In this document: one piece after another, positions 18,418-28,814 of the stretch
How positions within the stretch are numbered: the stretch's first letter is position 1
How the letters are laid out: the number at the start of each line of letters is the position of its first letter
NCBI RefSeq assembly: GCF_001426505.1
Contig: NZ_LMEV01000017.1
Coordinates: forward strand, 339,515 to 403,514
Source of the DNA: Variovorax sp. Root473
GTDB taxonomy: Bacteria; Pseudomonadota; Gammaproteobacteria; Burkholderiales; Burkholderiaceae_C
Length of the DNA stretch: 64,000 bases
Direction: 5' to 3'
The notes under the pieces: generated by a model
What the model saw: the letters and a program-made list of their open reading frames with translations, nothing else
Database searches by the model: none
Told to the model about the DNA's origin: nothing
Made by a program: the position numbers and the translations under genes

Positions 18418-19335
18418 TCAATCCGGGGTCACCGTGTGCTGTGCCAGCGCCTCAAGCGCCTTCACCAGCGCCGAGTGGTCCAGCTGGCCATAGCCCATCG
18501 CCGCGCAGGCATTCATCAGCTGCGCCGCGTTCGCGGTCTGCGGCAGCGCCACGCCCAGCGAACGGGCGCTCTGCATCGCGAGGTTCAGGTCCTTCTGGTG
18601 CAGTGCGATGCGGAAGCCCGGCGCGAAGGTGCGCTTGATCATGCGTTCGCCGTGCACTTCCAGAATGCGCGAACTGGCGAAGCCGCCCATCAGCGCCTGG
18701 CGCACCTTGGCCGGGTCGGCGCCGGCCTTCGAGGCGAACACCAGCGCCTCGCTCACGGCCGCGATGTTCAACGCCACGATGATCTGGTTGGCCACCTTGC
18801 AGACCTGGCCGTCGCCCGCGCCGCCCACCAGCGTGACGTTCTTGCCCATCTTGTCGAGCAGCGGCTTCACGCGGCCGAAGGTGCCTTCGTCGCCGCCGCA
18901 CATGATCGTCAGGCTCGCGGCCTTGGCGCCCACTTCGCCGCCCGACACCGGCGCATCGATGTAGCCGGCGCCCAGCGCGACGATGCGGCGCGCGAATTCC
19001 TTGGTGGCGATCGGATCGATGGAGCTGCAGTCCACCACGATCTTGCCCTGCGAACCCTTCAGGCCGTCGGCCACGCCTTCCGCGCCGGGGGCGCCGAACA
19101 GCACCTTCTCTACGTCCGGGGTGTCGGGCACCATGATGAAGACGATGTCGGCCTTGCGCGCCACTTCGGCGGCCGAGCCGCAGATGGTGGCCTTCGAGAC
19201 GAAGGGCTCCGGCGTGTTGCCGTGCGTGTTCACGAAGAGCTCGTGGCCTGCGTCGAGCAGGTGGCCCGCCATGGGAGCGCCCATGATGCCCAGGCCGATG
19301 AATCCGATTTTTTGTGCAGTTGCTGCGGTGGTCAT
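18418..19335 (-). CDS. glxR: 2-hydroxy-3-oxopropionate (tartronate semialdehyde) reductase
   Basis: A 305-residue beta-hydroxyacid dehydrogenase. GFIGLGIMGAPMAGHLL is the NAD(P)-binding signature, DAPVSGGEVGAKAASLTIM the substrate-binding motif, and the catalytic Lys lies in GQVCKVANQIIVALN. ATG 19335 follows GAAGGAAAC; an upstream in-frame ATG at 19362 is less well placed. It reduces tartronate semialdehyde to D-glycerate, the third step after Gcl and alongside Hyi. Last gene of gcl-hyi-glxR. Confidence 0.93.
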   Translation of the reverse strand: MTTAATAQKIGFIGLGIMGAPMAGHLLDAGHELFVNTHGNTPEPFVSKATICGSAAEVARKADIVFIMVPDTPDVEKVLFGAPGAEGVADGLKGSQGKIVVDCSSIDPIATKEFARRIVALGAGYIDAPVSGGEVGAKAASLTIMCGGDEGTFGRVKPLLDKMGKNVTLVGGAGDGQVCKVANQIIVALNIAAVSEALVFASKAGADPAKVRQALMGGFASSRILEVHGERMIKRTFAPGFRIALHQKDLNLAMQSARSLGVALPQTANAAQLMNACAAMGYGQLDHSALVKALEALAQHTVTPD

Positions 19336-19358
19336 GTCTGTGTTTCCTTCGTGAACGT

Positions 19359-20144
19359 TCATTGCTTCTTCGTGAGGGCTTCGCGCCAGCCCAGGCCTTC
19401 GACAGTGGTGGCGCGGGGCTTGTATTCGCAGCCGATCCAGCCGTCGTAACCCAGCGCATCGATGTGCTGGAACAGCCACGGGTAGTTGATCTCGCCCGTG
19501 CCCGGCTCGCCGCGGCCCGGGTTGTCGGCCAGCTGGATGTGGCCGATGCGCGCCAGCTGCTTCGTGAGCGTGTTGCCCAGCTCGCCTTCCATGCGCTGCG
19601 CGTGGTAGATGTCGTACTGCACGCGCAGGTTGGCCGAGCCCACCTCGTCGATCAGCGCCAGCGCCTGGTCGGTGCGCGTGAGAAAGAAGCCGGGGATGTC
19701 GAAGGTGTTGATCGGCTCGATCAGCAGGCGCAGGCCCGCGGCTTCGAGCTCGCGCGCTGCCAGGCGCAGGTTCTCGACCACGGTCTTGTGGGCCGCGTCG
19801 GTGCTCACGCCGGCCGGCACCTTGCCGACCAGGCAATTGAGCTGCGGGCAGCCCAGCGCCGTGGCGTAGTCGATGGCGACGGCGATGCCTTCGCGGAACT
19901 CGCCGGTGCGCTCCGGGTGGCAGGCGATGCCGCGCTCGCCCTTGTCCCAGTCGCCGGCCGGCAGGTTGTGCAGCACCTGCTGCAGGCCGTTGGCGCGCAG
20001 GGCGGCTGTGAGTTCCTTCTTCTCGAAGGGGTAGGGGAAGAGGTACTCCACCGCCTCGAAGCCGGCCTTGGCGGCCGCCTCGAAGCGCTGCATGAAGGGC
20101 AGCTCGGTGAAGAGCATCGTCAGGTTGGCTGCGAACTTGGGCAT
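19359..20144 (-). CDS. hyi: Hydroxypyruvate isomerase
   Basis: A 261-residue TIM-barrel protein of Hyi length. Family features are present: MPKFAANLTMLFTELPF at the N-terminus, the metal-binding Glu in LLIEPINTFDIPGFF, then VQYDIYHAQRMEG, GHIQLADNPGRGEPGTGEI and CEYKP. It interconverts hydroxypyruvate and tartronate semialdehyde. ATG 20144 follows GGAGACAAG. Located 17 bp after gcl and 23 bp before glxR, so one transcript. Confidence 0.93.
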   Translation of the reverse strand: MPKFAANLTMLFTELPFMQRFEAAAKAGFEAVEYLFPYPFEKKELTAALRANGLQQVLHNLPAGDWDKGERGIACHPERTGEFREGIAVAIDYATALGCPQLNCLVGKVPAGVSTDAAHKTVVENLRLAARELEAAGLRLLIEPINTFDIPGFFLTRTDQALALIDEVGSANLRVQYDIYHAQRMEGELGNTLTKQLARIGHIQLADNPGRGEPGTGEINYPWLFQHIDALGYDGWIGCEYKPRATTVEGLGWREALTKKQ

Positions 20145-20161
20145 GTTTCTTGTCTCCTCGG

Positions 20162-21955
<1,794 letters not shown>

Positions 21956-22030
21956 TGAAAGTCTCCTTGAGGTGGCCTCACTGTAGGAAGCAGGGCGCAT
22001 TCCAAGAAGACGGCTGGGGACCATAAAACC

Positions 22031-22047
22031 TATTCCACCATGGAATA
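22031..22047. promoter_or_regulatory. Palindrome in the gcl / lysR promoter, candidate LysR site
   Basis: TATTCCA (22031-22037), CCA spacer, TGGAATA (22041-22047) is a perfect 7-bp inverted repeat, 18 bp before the lysR start codon and 76 bp before gcl. It contains an ATTCC-N5-GGAAT core compatible with the LysR T-N11-A rule. Likely bound by the adjacent regulator. Confidence 0.6.
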
Positions 22048-22065
22048 ACTGGCTACCATCCGGCC

Positions 22066-22968
22066 ATGGACAGATTGCTGGCAATGGAAATGTTTGTGCG
22101 CGTGGTCGAGACCGGCAGCTTCTCGAAGGCGGCGCGCGAGTTCAACACCACGCAGCCCACCGTGACCAAGCAGGTCGCGGCCACCGAGGCGCGGCTGAAG
22201 GTGCGGCTGCTCAACCGCAACACGCGCGGCGTGAGCCTCACGGAGCCGGGCGCGCTGTACTACGAGAAGTGCAAGACCATCGTGCGCGACGCCGAAGAGG
22301 CCGACAGCATCGTGCAGCTGCGCCAGAACCAGGCGCAGGGCCTGCTGCGCGTGGGCACGTCGGTGGCTTTCGGGCGGCGCGTGGTGGTGCCGCTGGCGCT
22401 CGAATACATGCGCCGACATCCGCAGGTGCAGCTCGACCTGAGCTTCGAGGACCGCTACGTGGACCTCATTGCGCAGGGCATCGACGTGGCGATCCGCATG
22501 GGCAAGCTGGCCGATTCGTCACTGGGCGCGCGTTATCTCGGCGCGAACCCGTGGGTCATGGTGGCTTCGCCGGCGTACCTGAAAAAACACGGCACGCCGA
22601 AGCGCGCGCAGGACCTGAGCGCACACGTGGCGCTGATCTACAGCAGCGTGGTGGGCGACGAGTTCTGGCGCATGCACACGCCCAAGGGCGATCCGGTGAC
22701 GGTGCCGGTGTCGGGGCGTTTTCGCTCCAACAACCTGTCGGCGGTGCTGGCCGCGGCGCGTGACGGGCTGGGCATTGCGCTGATGCCGCGCTATGTGGCG
22801 AGCGAGTCGCTGGCTGCTGGAAAGGTGAATACCGTGCTGGGCGACCATGCGCTGCCTGAGCAGGAGATTCACGCGGTGTTTCCTTCGCCGAAGCTGGTGC
22901 CGGGGAAAGTGTCGGGGTTCGTGGCCTTTCTGCAGGGGCAGTTTGATGAAGGCTGGTGGGACGCCTGA
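22066..22968 (+). CDS. LysR-family transcriptional regulator
   Basis: A 300-residue LysR protein. The N-terminal winged HTH (residues 1-60; [18 protein letters not shown], then [14 protein letters not shown]) is followed by a linker helix and a two-lobe periplasmic-binding-like effector domain (90-295). It is divergent from gcl with a 110-bp shared promoter, so it probably activates the glyoxylate operon in response to glyoxylate or a related metabolite (inference). ATG 22066. The C-terminal half resembles the CrgA/AaeR subgroup. Confidence 0.9.
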   Translation: MDRLLAMEMFVRVVETGSFSKAAREFNTTQPTVTKQVAATEARLKVRLLNRNTRGVSLTEPGALYYEKCKTIVRDAEEADSIVQLRQNQAQGLLRVGTSVAFGRRVVVPLALEYMRRHPQVQLDLSFEDRYVDLIAQGIDVAIRMGKLADSSLGARYLGANPWVMVASPAYLKKHGTPKRAQDLSAHVALIYSSVVGDEFWRMHTPKGDPVTVPVSGRFRSNNLSAVLAAARDGLGIALMPRYVASESLAAGKVNTVLGDHALPEQEIHAVFPSPKLVPGKVSGFVAFLQGQFDEGWWDA

Positions 22969-22985
22969 GCCGTTTGTTCGGGGCG

Positions 22986-23085
22986 CGTGCACAGGACATC
23001 GGGTACTCCCCTCCGCGAATGTCCCCCGGGGCTGCGCCCCTCCTCCTTTATTTCGCTGCGGGGAGCACCCAATGCCCTGCGCACG
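22986..23085. repeat. 100-bp imperfect palindromic repeat between convergent genes
   Basis: The left arm 22986-23004 (CGTGCACAGGACATCGGGT) matches the inverse complement of the right arm 23067-23085 at 16 of 19 positions, and inner segments (CTCCCCTCCGCGAA against TTTCGCTGCGGGGAG) continue the pairing, so the block can fold into one long stem. It fills the gap between the LysR and carotenoid oxygenase genes. It looks like a dispersed Variovorax intergenic repeat (recall, not searched) and probably also serves as terminator. Confidence 0.65.
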
Positions 23086-23106
23086 AGGGCACGCTGTGGG
23101 TGAACG

Positions 23107-24609
23107 TCAGGCCTTCACGAAGGCGCCGTGCAGACCCAGTGGCAGCGCGTAAGGCAATGTCGCTTGCGCCACCGGCCCTGCTGCCAGGTGATCGGCCGCA
23201 AAGCACGACAACACCGTCCGCTGCTGGGAGAAATCCAGCGCCGTGCCCAACACCCAGCCGGGTTTGGTGCCGTCGGGCACGAAGACGTGTTCCTCGGCGA
23301 TGGCCTGCGCGCCGTAGCTGAAGCGCTGGCTGCGTCCGGTCTCGATGTCGGTGCGCGCGACAGCGCCGAAGCCGGGCACGTCGGCGCGCGTCTGCGTGGC
23401 ATGCACGACCTGGCGATGGCGCAGGCCAACGCGGCGCGGGTCGATGCGGGGGAACTCGGCTTCCAGCGGCAGTTCGCGCTGTGTGGCCTTGCCGGTGCCC
23501 AGGTCGAGCGTGGCGACGGTCAGGCGCGGCTCGTTGCGGCGCACGCGGCGCGCGCGCATCACCTCGCGGTTGCTCGTGAACACCGACTCGGCGCTCTGCG
23601 TGCGCACGTAGTCGATGTGGATGCGCGCGTCGCGCGGCGTGTCTTCTTCCCACGCATTGCCGACGTGGAACAGGAAGCCGGCCGGCAGCGCGAGCAGCTG
23701 GCGCTTGTCCCAGTCCTGCTTGTCGACCACCAGCGCGCGCATGCCGAGTTCGGGCCGCCAGACGTGGGCGTCGAGAAAGCTCGCGCCGGCCTCCTTGCGC
23801 TTGCTGTCGTACACCAGCGGCGGCATGAGGAACACCAGGTGCCGCGCGGTCACGGCGAAGTCGTGGACCATCGGCAGCTCGGGCACCGGCACGACGGCTG
23901 CGCGGCGCAGCGCGCCGCCGGGCGCGATCTCGTACAGCGCCAGCAGGCTCTGGCCCGAGCTCACGCCGAAGTTCCATACCGTGCCGTCCGGGTCGACCTT
24001 GGGGTGCGCCGAGAAGGGCATGCCCGCGAGGTCGGCGCGCCAGGTCTTCACGCCCAGCGTGTCGAGCGTGCGCGCATCGATGCGCGTGGCCGAGCCGCCC
24101 TCCCACAGCGCGAGCACCTCGCCCTGCATCGGCAGCACGCTGGTGTTGGCGACGTTGATGGCGTCGGCCGAGGTGGGCGGCTCGATGCCCGGCGGCATGG
24201 TGCCGAAGGCCTCGGTGAGGTGGCGGCCGGCCTTCACTTCGGCCACGCGCTTGGGCGTGGTGACGTAGCGGCCCTGGTGCTGCACGTCGGCGCCTTCGAT
24301 CACGAAGCGGTGCACCATGCCGTCGCCGTCGAACCAGTGGTGGTAGCGCTCGCCGCCCAGGTCGTGGCCGGCCGGGCCGATGCGAAACAGCGTGCCGGCC
24401 ACGGCGTCGGGAAAGCGCCCGCGCACGGTGGCGCGGGTCAGGGGCAGGTCGTTCGAGGGCGTGGCGAAGCCGATCTTCCACGGCGCGTCGGCGGCTTCGA
24501 ACTGGGCTTGCCAGTTGTCGTCGGAGGTGCCCGCGGCACGCGCCAGCGGGCTGAAGAGGGGCAGGGCGCCGGCCGTGGCCAGCAGGCGCAGGAGTTCGCG
24601 TCGTTCCAT
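23107..24609 (-). CDS. Carotenoid oxygenase family protein, secreted or Tat-like signal
   Basis: A 500-residue beta-propeller dioxygenase. Candidates for the four Fe(II)-ligand histidines are seen in order: FSAHPKVD, MVHDFAVT, FHVGNAWEE and the C-terminal GLHGAFV. The TLFRIGPAGHD and HWFDGDGMVHRF blocks are family signatures. The N-terminus MERRELLRLLATAGALPLF with ARA|AG suggests export to the periplasm. The start at 24609 follows AGGAG. The family cleaves carotenoids, apocarotenoids or stilbene/lignin-type double bonds; in a soil Variovorax a lignostilbene-type substrate is as likely as carotenoid. It is 10 bp downstream of a DUF2141 gene. Confidence 0.88.
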   Translation of the reverse strand: MERRELLRLLATAGALPLFSPLARAAGTSDDNWQAQFEAADAPWKIGFATPSNDLPLTRATVRGRFPDAVAGTLFRIGPAGHDLGGERYHHWFDGDGMVHRFVIEGADVQHQGRYVTTPKRVAEVKAGRHLTEAFGTMPPGIEPPTSADAINVANTSVLPMQGEVLALWEGGSATRIDARTLDTLGVKTWRADLAGMPFSAHPKVDPDGTVWNFGVSSGQSLLALYEIAPGGALRRAAVVPVPELPMVHDFAVTARHLVFLMPPLVYDSKRKEAGASFLDAHVWRPELGMRALVVDKQDWDKRQLLALPAGFLFHVGNAWEEDTPRDARIHIDYVRTQSAESVFTSNREVMRARRVRRNEPRLTVATLDLGTGKATQRELPLEAEFPRIDPRRVGLRHRQVVHATQTRADVPGFGAVARTDIETGRSQRFSYGAQAIAEEHVFVPDGTKPGWVLGTALDFSQQRTVLSCFAADHLAAGPVAQATLPYALPLGLHGAFVKA

Positions 24610-24619
24610 GGCGTGCTCC

Positions 24620-25057
24620 TCAGCGCAGGTGGATGACGGCCTGCGCGTCGGCATCGACGCGCAAGGCTGCGGCCTCGAAGTCCGGGGCGCCGCGGTTGCC
24701 CTTGGCGTCGTTCGAGAAGCCGTAGCGTTCGATCGGCATGCCCATGAGGTTGGTGTCGAGCTTGCCGTTGCCGTTCTCGTCGGCGAACACGCGCAGCGCG
24801 TAGCGCCCCGGTGCCAGGTCGGTGAAGACGAAGCGCGCCTTGCCTTCGCGCAACGGCGCGGTCTGCGAAGCGACGGCCTTGCTGTCGGCGTAGCCGGCAG
24901 CGTCGGTGTACAGCGCGACGTAGAGCGTGGCGCCGGCGGCCGGGCCGTCGGCGATGCGCAGGTTCAGGTCGGCGGCCAGGGCGCCGAGCGGGGCGAGCGC
25001 GGCGGCGGTGAGCAGGGCGCGCGCGGCGGGGCGGAAGAGCAAAGCGGGAAAGTGCAT
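24620..25057 (-). CDS. DUF2141 domain secreted protein
   Basis: A 145-residue protein. The start at 25057 gives a clear signal peptide (MHFPALLFRPAARALLTAA, cleavage after ALA around residue 28). The mature part has DUF2141 features: LYVALYTDAAGY, FTDLAPGRYALRVFADENGN and MGMPIERYGFSNDA. Function of the family is unknown; it is a small beta-sandwich often found beside carotenoid biosynthesis or cleavage genes, which fits here. Same operon as the carotenoid oxygenase. Confidence 0.82.
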   Translation of the reverse strand: MHFPALLFRPAARALLTAAALAPLGALAADLNLRIADGPAAGATLYVALYTDAAGYADSKAVASQTAPLREGKARFVFTDLAPGRYALRVFADENGNGKLDTNLMGMPIERYGFSNDAKGNRGAPDFEAAALRVDADAQAVIHLR

Positions 25058-25202
25058 GGCAGGCCTCGTGGTGGGTGGAGGGCCCGACGATCCCGCAGTC
25101 GCCGGGCGGCGCCCAGCGTCATGCGACGGAATGCGTGAATGCGCGCGCGAAATGCGCGCAGGCGGAGCGAACGCTGTGGCTTGTGCAGGGCCGCGACTGC
25201 GG

Positions 25203-26312
25203 TCAGACCTTCTTCTGGCCCACCTTCGCCGCGTCGGTCGTGTCCTGGGCTTCGTGGCCCGGGCCGACATGGCCGGCGTCCGCGAACAGGCTCCAGGCCG
25301 CCATGAACAGCGCCGCGATCACCGGCCCGATCACGAAGCCGTTGATGCCGAAGATCGCCATGCCGCCGATGGTCGACATCAGCACGATGTAGTCGGGCAT
25401 CTGCGTGTCCTTGCCCACCAGCACGGGGCGCAGGATGTTGTCGACCAGGCCGATCACGAACACGCCCACGAAGATCAGCACGCCGCCCTGCCAGAAGTGC
25501 CCCGTGGCCAGGAAGTAGATGGCCACCGGCCCCCAGATGAGCGCCGCGCCCACGGCCGGCAGCAGCGACAGGAAGGCCATCAGCACCGCCCACAGCAGTG
25601 CGCCCTGCACACCGAGGAACCAGAAGGCGAGTCCGCCGATCGTGCCCTGCGCAATGGCCACGGCCACGTTGCCCTTCACGGTGGCGCGGATCACGGTGGT
25701 GAACTTGTTCAGCAGGTAGTGCGTGTGCGGCTTGGCCAGCGGCAGCGCGTCGCGCATGGTCTTGGAAAGCGTCGAGCCGTCGCGCACCAGGAAGTACAGC
25801 AGGTACAGCATCACGAAGAAGCTGATGACGAAGTCGAAGGTGTTCTGGCCGATGGCCAGCGCCTGGCTCGCGATGAGCTGGCTGGCCTGGCCCGCGATGG
25901 CCGAGATGCGCGCCTGCCAGGCCGCCATGTCGCCCAGGTTGAAGCGCTCCACGAGGCTCAGCAGCCACTGCGGCGCGGCATCGAGGATCTGCTGGAAGTA
26001 AGCCGCGAAGTTGATCTGGCCCGAGCGGATGCTCTGCGTGATCAGCGCAATCTCCTGCACCAGCGACACGCCCACCATCGCCAGCGGCAGGATCACGATG
26101 AACAGGCAGATCGCCAGCGTGGACAGCGCGGCCACATTGCGCCGGCCCGGCATCTTCCTGAGCAGCCATTTGAACAGCGGCGTGAACAGGATCGCCAGCG
26201 CCACCCCCCAGAGCACCGCGCCGAAGAACGGCATCAGCACCCACAGAAAGGCGACGGTGACAGCAGCAAGCAGGGCGAGGAAGACGCCGCGCTGGAGTTG
26301 GGGAGAGTTCAT
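25203..26312 (-). CDS. AI-2E family transporter (YdiK/PerM type)
   Basis: A 369-residue integral membrane protein with about eight transmembrane helices and a central soluble section (residues 95-165), the AI-2E/PerM fold. The start at 26312 (MNSPQLQRGVFLALLAAV) gives the first membrane helix promptly; an in-frame ATG at 26393 would add 27 residues without support. Conserved PDYIVLMSTIGGMAIFGING and the GP-rich last helices are visible. Members export small molecules or ions; YdiK-like proteins have no confirmed substrate. A stand-alone gene downstream of a GntR gene. Confidence 0.88.
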   Translation of the reverse strand: MNSPQLQRGVFLALLAAVTVAFLWVLMPFFGAVLWGVALAILFTPLFKWLLRKMPGRRNVAALSTLAICLFIVILPLAMVGVSLVQEIALITQSIRSGQINFAAYFQQILDAAPQWLLSLVERFNLGDMAAWQARISAIAGQASQLIASQALAIGQNTFDFVISFFVMLYLLYFLVRDGSTLSKTMRDALPLAKPHTHYLLNKFTTVIRATVKGNVAVAIAQGTIGGLAFWFLGVQGALLWAVLMAFLSLLPAVGAALIWGPVAIYFLATGHFWQGGVLIFVGVFVIGLVDNILRPVLVGKDTQMPDYIVLMSTIGGMAIFGINGFVIGPVIAALFMAAWSLFADAGHVGPGHEAQDTTDAAKVGQKKV

Positions 26313-26429
26313 AAGTGTTCGGACTGTAGCCGAGCCGGAACCCACCGCCGTGTCAGCCGGCGCGCCCTTGTGCGATGCAGCAGGATCGTCCATGAAAAAC
26401 GTCGCAGGCGCAGGACCGGCGGCGGGTGT

Positions 26430-26480
26430 CAGCTATTCAATTGATAGCTGGCGGCGGCACAAATGCACAGCGCTAGCGCT
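26430..26480. repeat. Dispersed palindromic repeat overlapping the gntR stop codon
   Basis: CAGCTAT (26430-26436) pairs with ATAGCTG (26444-26450) around TCAATTG, and 18 bp further the perfect palindrome AGCGCTAGCGCT (26469-26480) contains the TAG stop of the GntR gene. This two-part layout (GATAGCTG, then AGCGCTAGCGCTT) is recalled as a common Comamonadaceae intergenic repeat. It probably ends gntR transcription. Confidence 0.6.
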
Positions 26481-27180
26481 TGGCTGCGCGCGGCAGCGCC
26501 ACGGGCGCCAGGGTGGCGCGCAGGCGGCTCGGTGCGTCGGGCTCGGTGGTGGCGTCGACCTCCAGCGCGCGCTCGACATTGCCGATGTGGTCGAGCATGA
26601 GCTGGCGCGCCTGCTCGATGTTGCCGCCCTCGAGCGCTTCGACGATCGCGCCGTGCTCGGCGCACGACTGCCCGGCCTCGTGCTTGGACTGGTAGAGCGT
26701 GGCGGCCAGCGTGGTGCGCGCCGTGAGGTCGCGCAGCACGTCGACCAGCAGCTGGTGGCCCATCTGCTCGGCCAGGCAGACATGGAAGTCGGCCAGCAGG
26801 AAGGCGCGCGTGGCGGCGTCGGCGCCTTCGATGGCGCGCTGCTCGTCGGCGATGTGGTCGCGCAGCTTGCGGATCACCTGGCCCAGCGGCCGGCCTTCGC
26901 TCGCGGCCAGAATGCCGGCCTCGACGATGCGGCGCGCCGAGAACGCGTCACGCGCTTCCTCGGCTGAGGGCTCCACCACGTACCAGCCGCGACGCGACTG
27001 CACCTCGACGAAACCGCGCGCCTGCAGCTGCATCAGCGCCTCGCGCACCATGGTGCGGCTGACCGAGAAGTTCTCGGCCAGCGCCTGCTCGCCGAGCCGG
27101 TCGCCGGGCGCGAGCTTCTGCGCGAGGATGGCCTCGACGACGCGTTCGGCGATGGCGGTGGGGCTGACGTCAGCGGGCAT
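26473..27180 (-). CDS. GntR-family regulator with FCD domain, dctA-linked
   Basis: A 235-residue regulator. Winged HTH at about residues 5-72 (GEQALAENFSVSRTMVREAL is the recognition helix), and an all-helical FCD ligand domain at 80-215 with metal-binding residues such as DFHVCLAE and AEHGAIVEALEGG. It lies 5 bp after dctA in the same direction. Two TTGCATnCAA-type palindromes upstream of dctA (28558-28591) have the form of FCD-GntR operators, so it likely represses dctA in the absence of a C4-dicarboxylate or related acid (inference). Confidence 0.9.
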   Translation of the reverse strand: MPADVSPTAIAERVVEAILAQKLAPGDRLGEQALAENFSVSRTMVREALMQLQARGFVEVQSRRGWYVVEPSAEEARDAFSARRIVEAGILAASEGRPLGQVIRKLRDHIADEQRAIEGADAATRAFLLADFHVCLAEQMGHQLLVDVLRDLTARTTLAATLYQSKHEAGQSCAEHGAIVEALEGGNIEQARQLMLDHIGNVERALEVDATTEPDAPSRLRATLAPVALPRAAKR

Positions 27181-27185
27181 TTTTT

Positions 27186-28526
27186 TCAGTGGGCGGTGGA
27201 AGCGGCGGTGCCGGTGTTTACCACGGGTGCCACAGGCGCTTCAGCCAGCGGCTCGTCATCGGGCGAGTAGGTGCCGTCGAGCACGGCATGCGCACGCTCT
27301 CGGTCGATGTCGCCTTCCCATGCGGCGATGGCGACGGTGGCCACGCAGTTGCCGATCAGGTTGCCCAGCGCGCGGGCGATGCCCATGAACCAGTCGACCG
27401 ACAGCACCAGCACCAGGCCGATGGCGGGAATCGCCGGAATCGCATGCAGCGTGGCCGCCAGCACCACGATGGCTGAGCCCGGCACGCCGTGCGCGCCCTT
27501 GGAGGTGACCAGCGCGATCGCCAGGATGGTCAGCAGGTCGGCCATCGAGATCGGCGTGTTGGTGGCCTGCGCGATGAACACCGCCGCCAGCGTGATGTAG
27601 ATCGAGAACGCGTCGAGGTTGAACGAGTAGCCCGTGGGAATCACCAGGCCCACCGTCGAATCGCGGATGCCCATGCGGCGCAGCTTCGCCATGATCTGCG
27701 GCAGCACGCTGTCCGACGAAGTAGTGGCGAACACGATGGCCAGCTCTTCGCGCAGGTAGCGCAGCAGCTTCCACAGGCTGAAGCCCGAGAAGCGCATCAC
27801 CAGCCCCAGCACCACGAACACGAAGATCAGCACCGCGCCGTAGAAGAGGGCGACCAGCATGCCCAGCTGCTTGAGCGAGCCGATGCCGTACTTGCCGACC
27901 GTGAACGCAATGGCACCCAGCACGCCCAGCGGGGCCAGCTTGATGATGATCCCCATGATCTTGAACAGCACCAGCGAGAGCGCGTCGACCACCGCCGCCA
28001 CCGGCGCACCGCGATCGCCCAGCAGCGAGAGCGCGCAGCCGAACAGCACCGCGAACAGCAGCACCTGCAGCACGTCGCCGGTGGCGAAGGCGGCCACCAC
28101 CGTGGTGGGAATGAGCTTCATCAGGAACTCGACCGTGCCGCCGCTGGTGAGCTTGTCGGCGTTGGAGGCGTAGGCGCTCATGGCGCTGGCGTCGAGCGCC
28201 TTGGGGTCGACGTTCATGCCCACGCCCGGCTCGAACACGAAGGCCAGCACCAGGCCCATCGCCAGCGCGATGGTGGTCAGCACCTCGAAGTAGATCAATG
28301 CCTTCACGCCGACCCGGCCCACGCGCTTGAGGTCGCCCGCGCCGGCGATGCCATGCACCACCACGCAGAACACCAGCACGGGAATGATCATCTTGATCAG
28401 CTTGATGAAGCCGTCACCCAGCGGCTTGAGCTTGGCGGCGAACTCGGGGGCAAAGAGGCCGACGAGCACGCCGATCACCAGTGCGATGACCACCTGTCCG
28501 AAGAGCGATTTGGCAAAGCGAGGCAT
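27186..28526 (-). CDS. dctA: C4-dicarboxylate:cation symporter DctA
   Basis: A 446-residue membrane protein of DctA length. It starts at ATG 28526 behind ACAGGAG; the frame is open to 28586 but without a site. Family motifs: GDGFIKLIKMIIPVLVFCVVV (first part quoted), the Ser-rich hairpin ATTSSDSVLPQIM, VIPTGYSFNLDAFSIYI and VTSKGAHGVPGSAIVVLAA, all DAACS (glutamate/DctA) signatures. It imports succinate, fumarate, malate and related acids with protons or sodium. Operon with the FCD GntR gene. Confidence 0.95.
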   Translation of the reverse strand: MPRFAKSLFGQVVIALVIGVLVGLFAPEFAAKLKPLGDGFIKLIKMIIPVLVFCVVVHGIAGAGDLKRVGRVGVKALIYFEVLTTIALAMGLVLAFVFEPGVGMNVDPKALDASAMSAYASNADKLTSGGTVEFLMKLIPTTVVAAFATGDVLQVLLFAVLFGCALSLLGDRGAPVAAVVDALSLVLFKIMGIIIKLAPLGVLGAIAFTVGKYGIGSLKQLGMLVALFYGAVLIFVFVVLGLVMRFSGFSLWKLLRYLREELAIVFATTSSDSVLPQIMAKLRRMGIRDSTVGLVIPTGYSFNLDAFSIYITLAAVFIAQATNTPISMADLLTILAIALVTSKGAHGVPGSAIVVLAATLHAIPAIPAIGLVLVLSVDWFMGIARALGNLIGNCVATVAIAAWEGDIDRERAHAVLDGTYSPDDEPLAEAPVAPVVNTGTAASTAH

Positions 28527-28557
28527 GGAAATCTCCTGTCGTTGTCGTGTCGAGGTT

Positions 28558-28591
28558 TTGCATGCAAGGACCGCTTTTTCTTGCATACAAG
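28558..28591. promoter_or_regulatory. Tandem palindromes upstream of dctA, candidate GntR operators
   Basis: TTGCATGCAA (28558-28567) and CTTGCATACAAG (28580-28591), centre to centre about 23 bp, 32-65 bp before the dctA ATG. This is the TTGNATNCAA class recognised by FCD-type GntR proteins. The rest of the gap 28592-28814 contains no credible gene. Confidence 0.65.
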
Positions 28592-28814
28592 AACTGTAGG
28601 CAAGAAGACTTCAGGAAGTTCAGAGGGTATTCCCGGGGCTTTCTGGCGCCCCCGAGGTGCCGAGGGCGCAGCGCGCGCCGCGTCCGGCATGGAATGCCGT
28701 TTGTGCAGGTCCTGTTGCCGGCTGCCGCGGTGTACGACGACCAAGGCGCACGTCACCGCGTTGGCCGAGGTCGCGAGCAGTCGACCAACTGCGCGATAAG
28801 TTCGGGAGGGCCGC

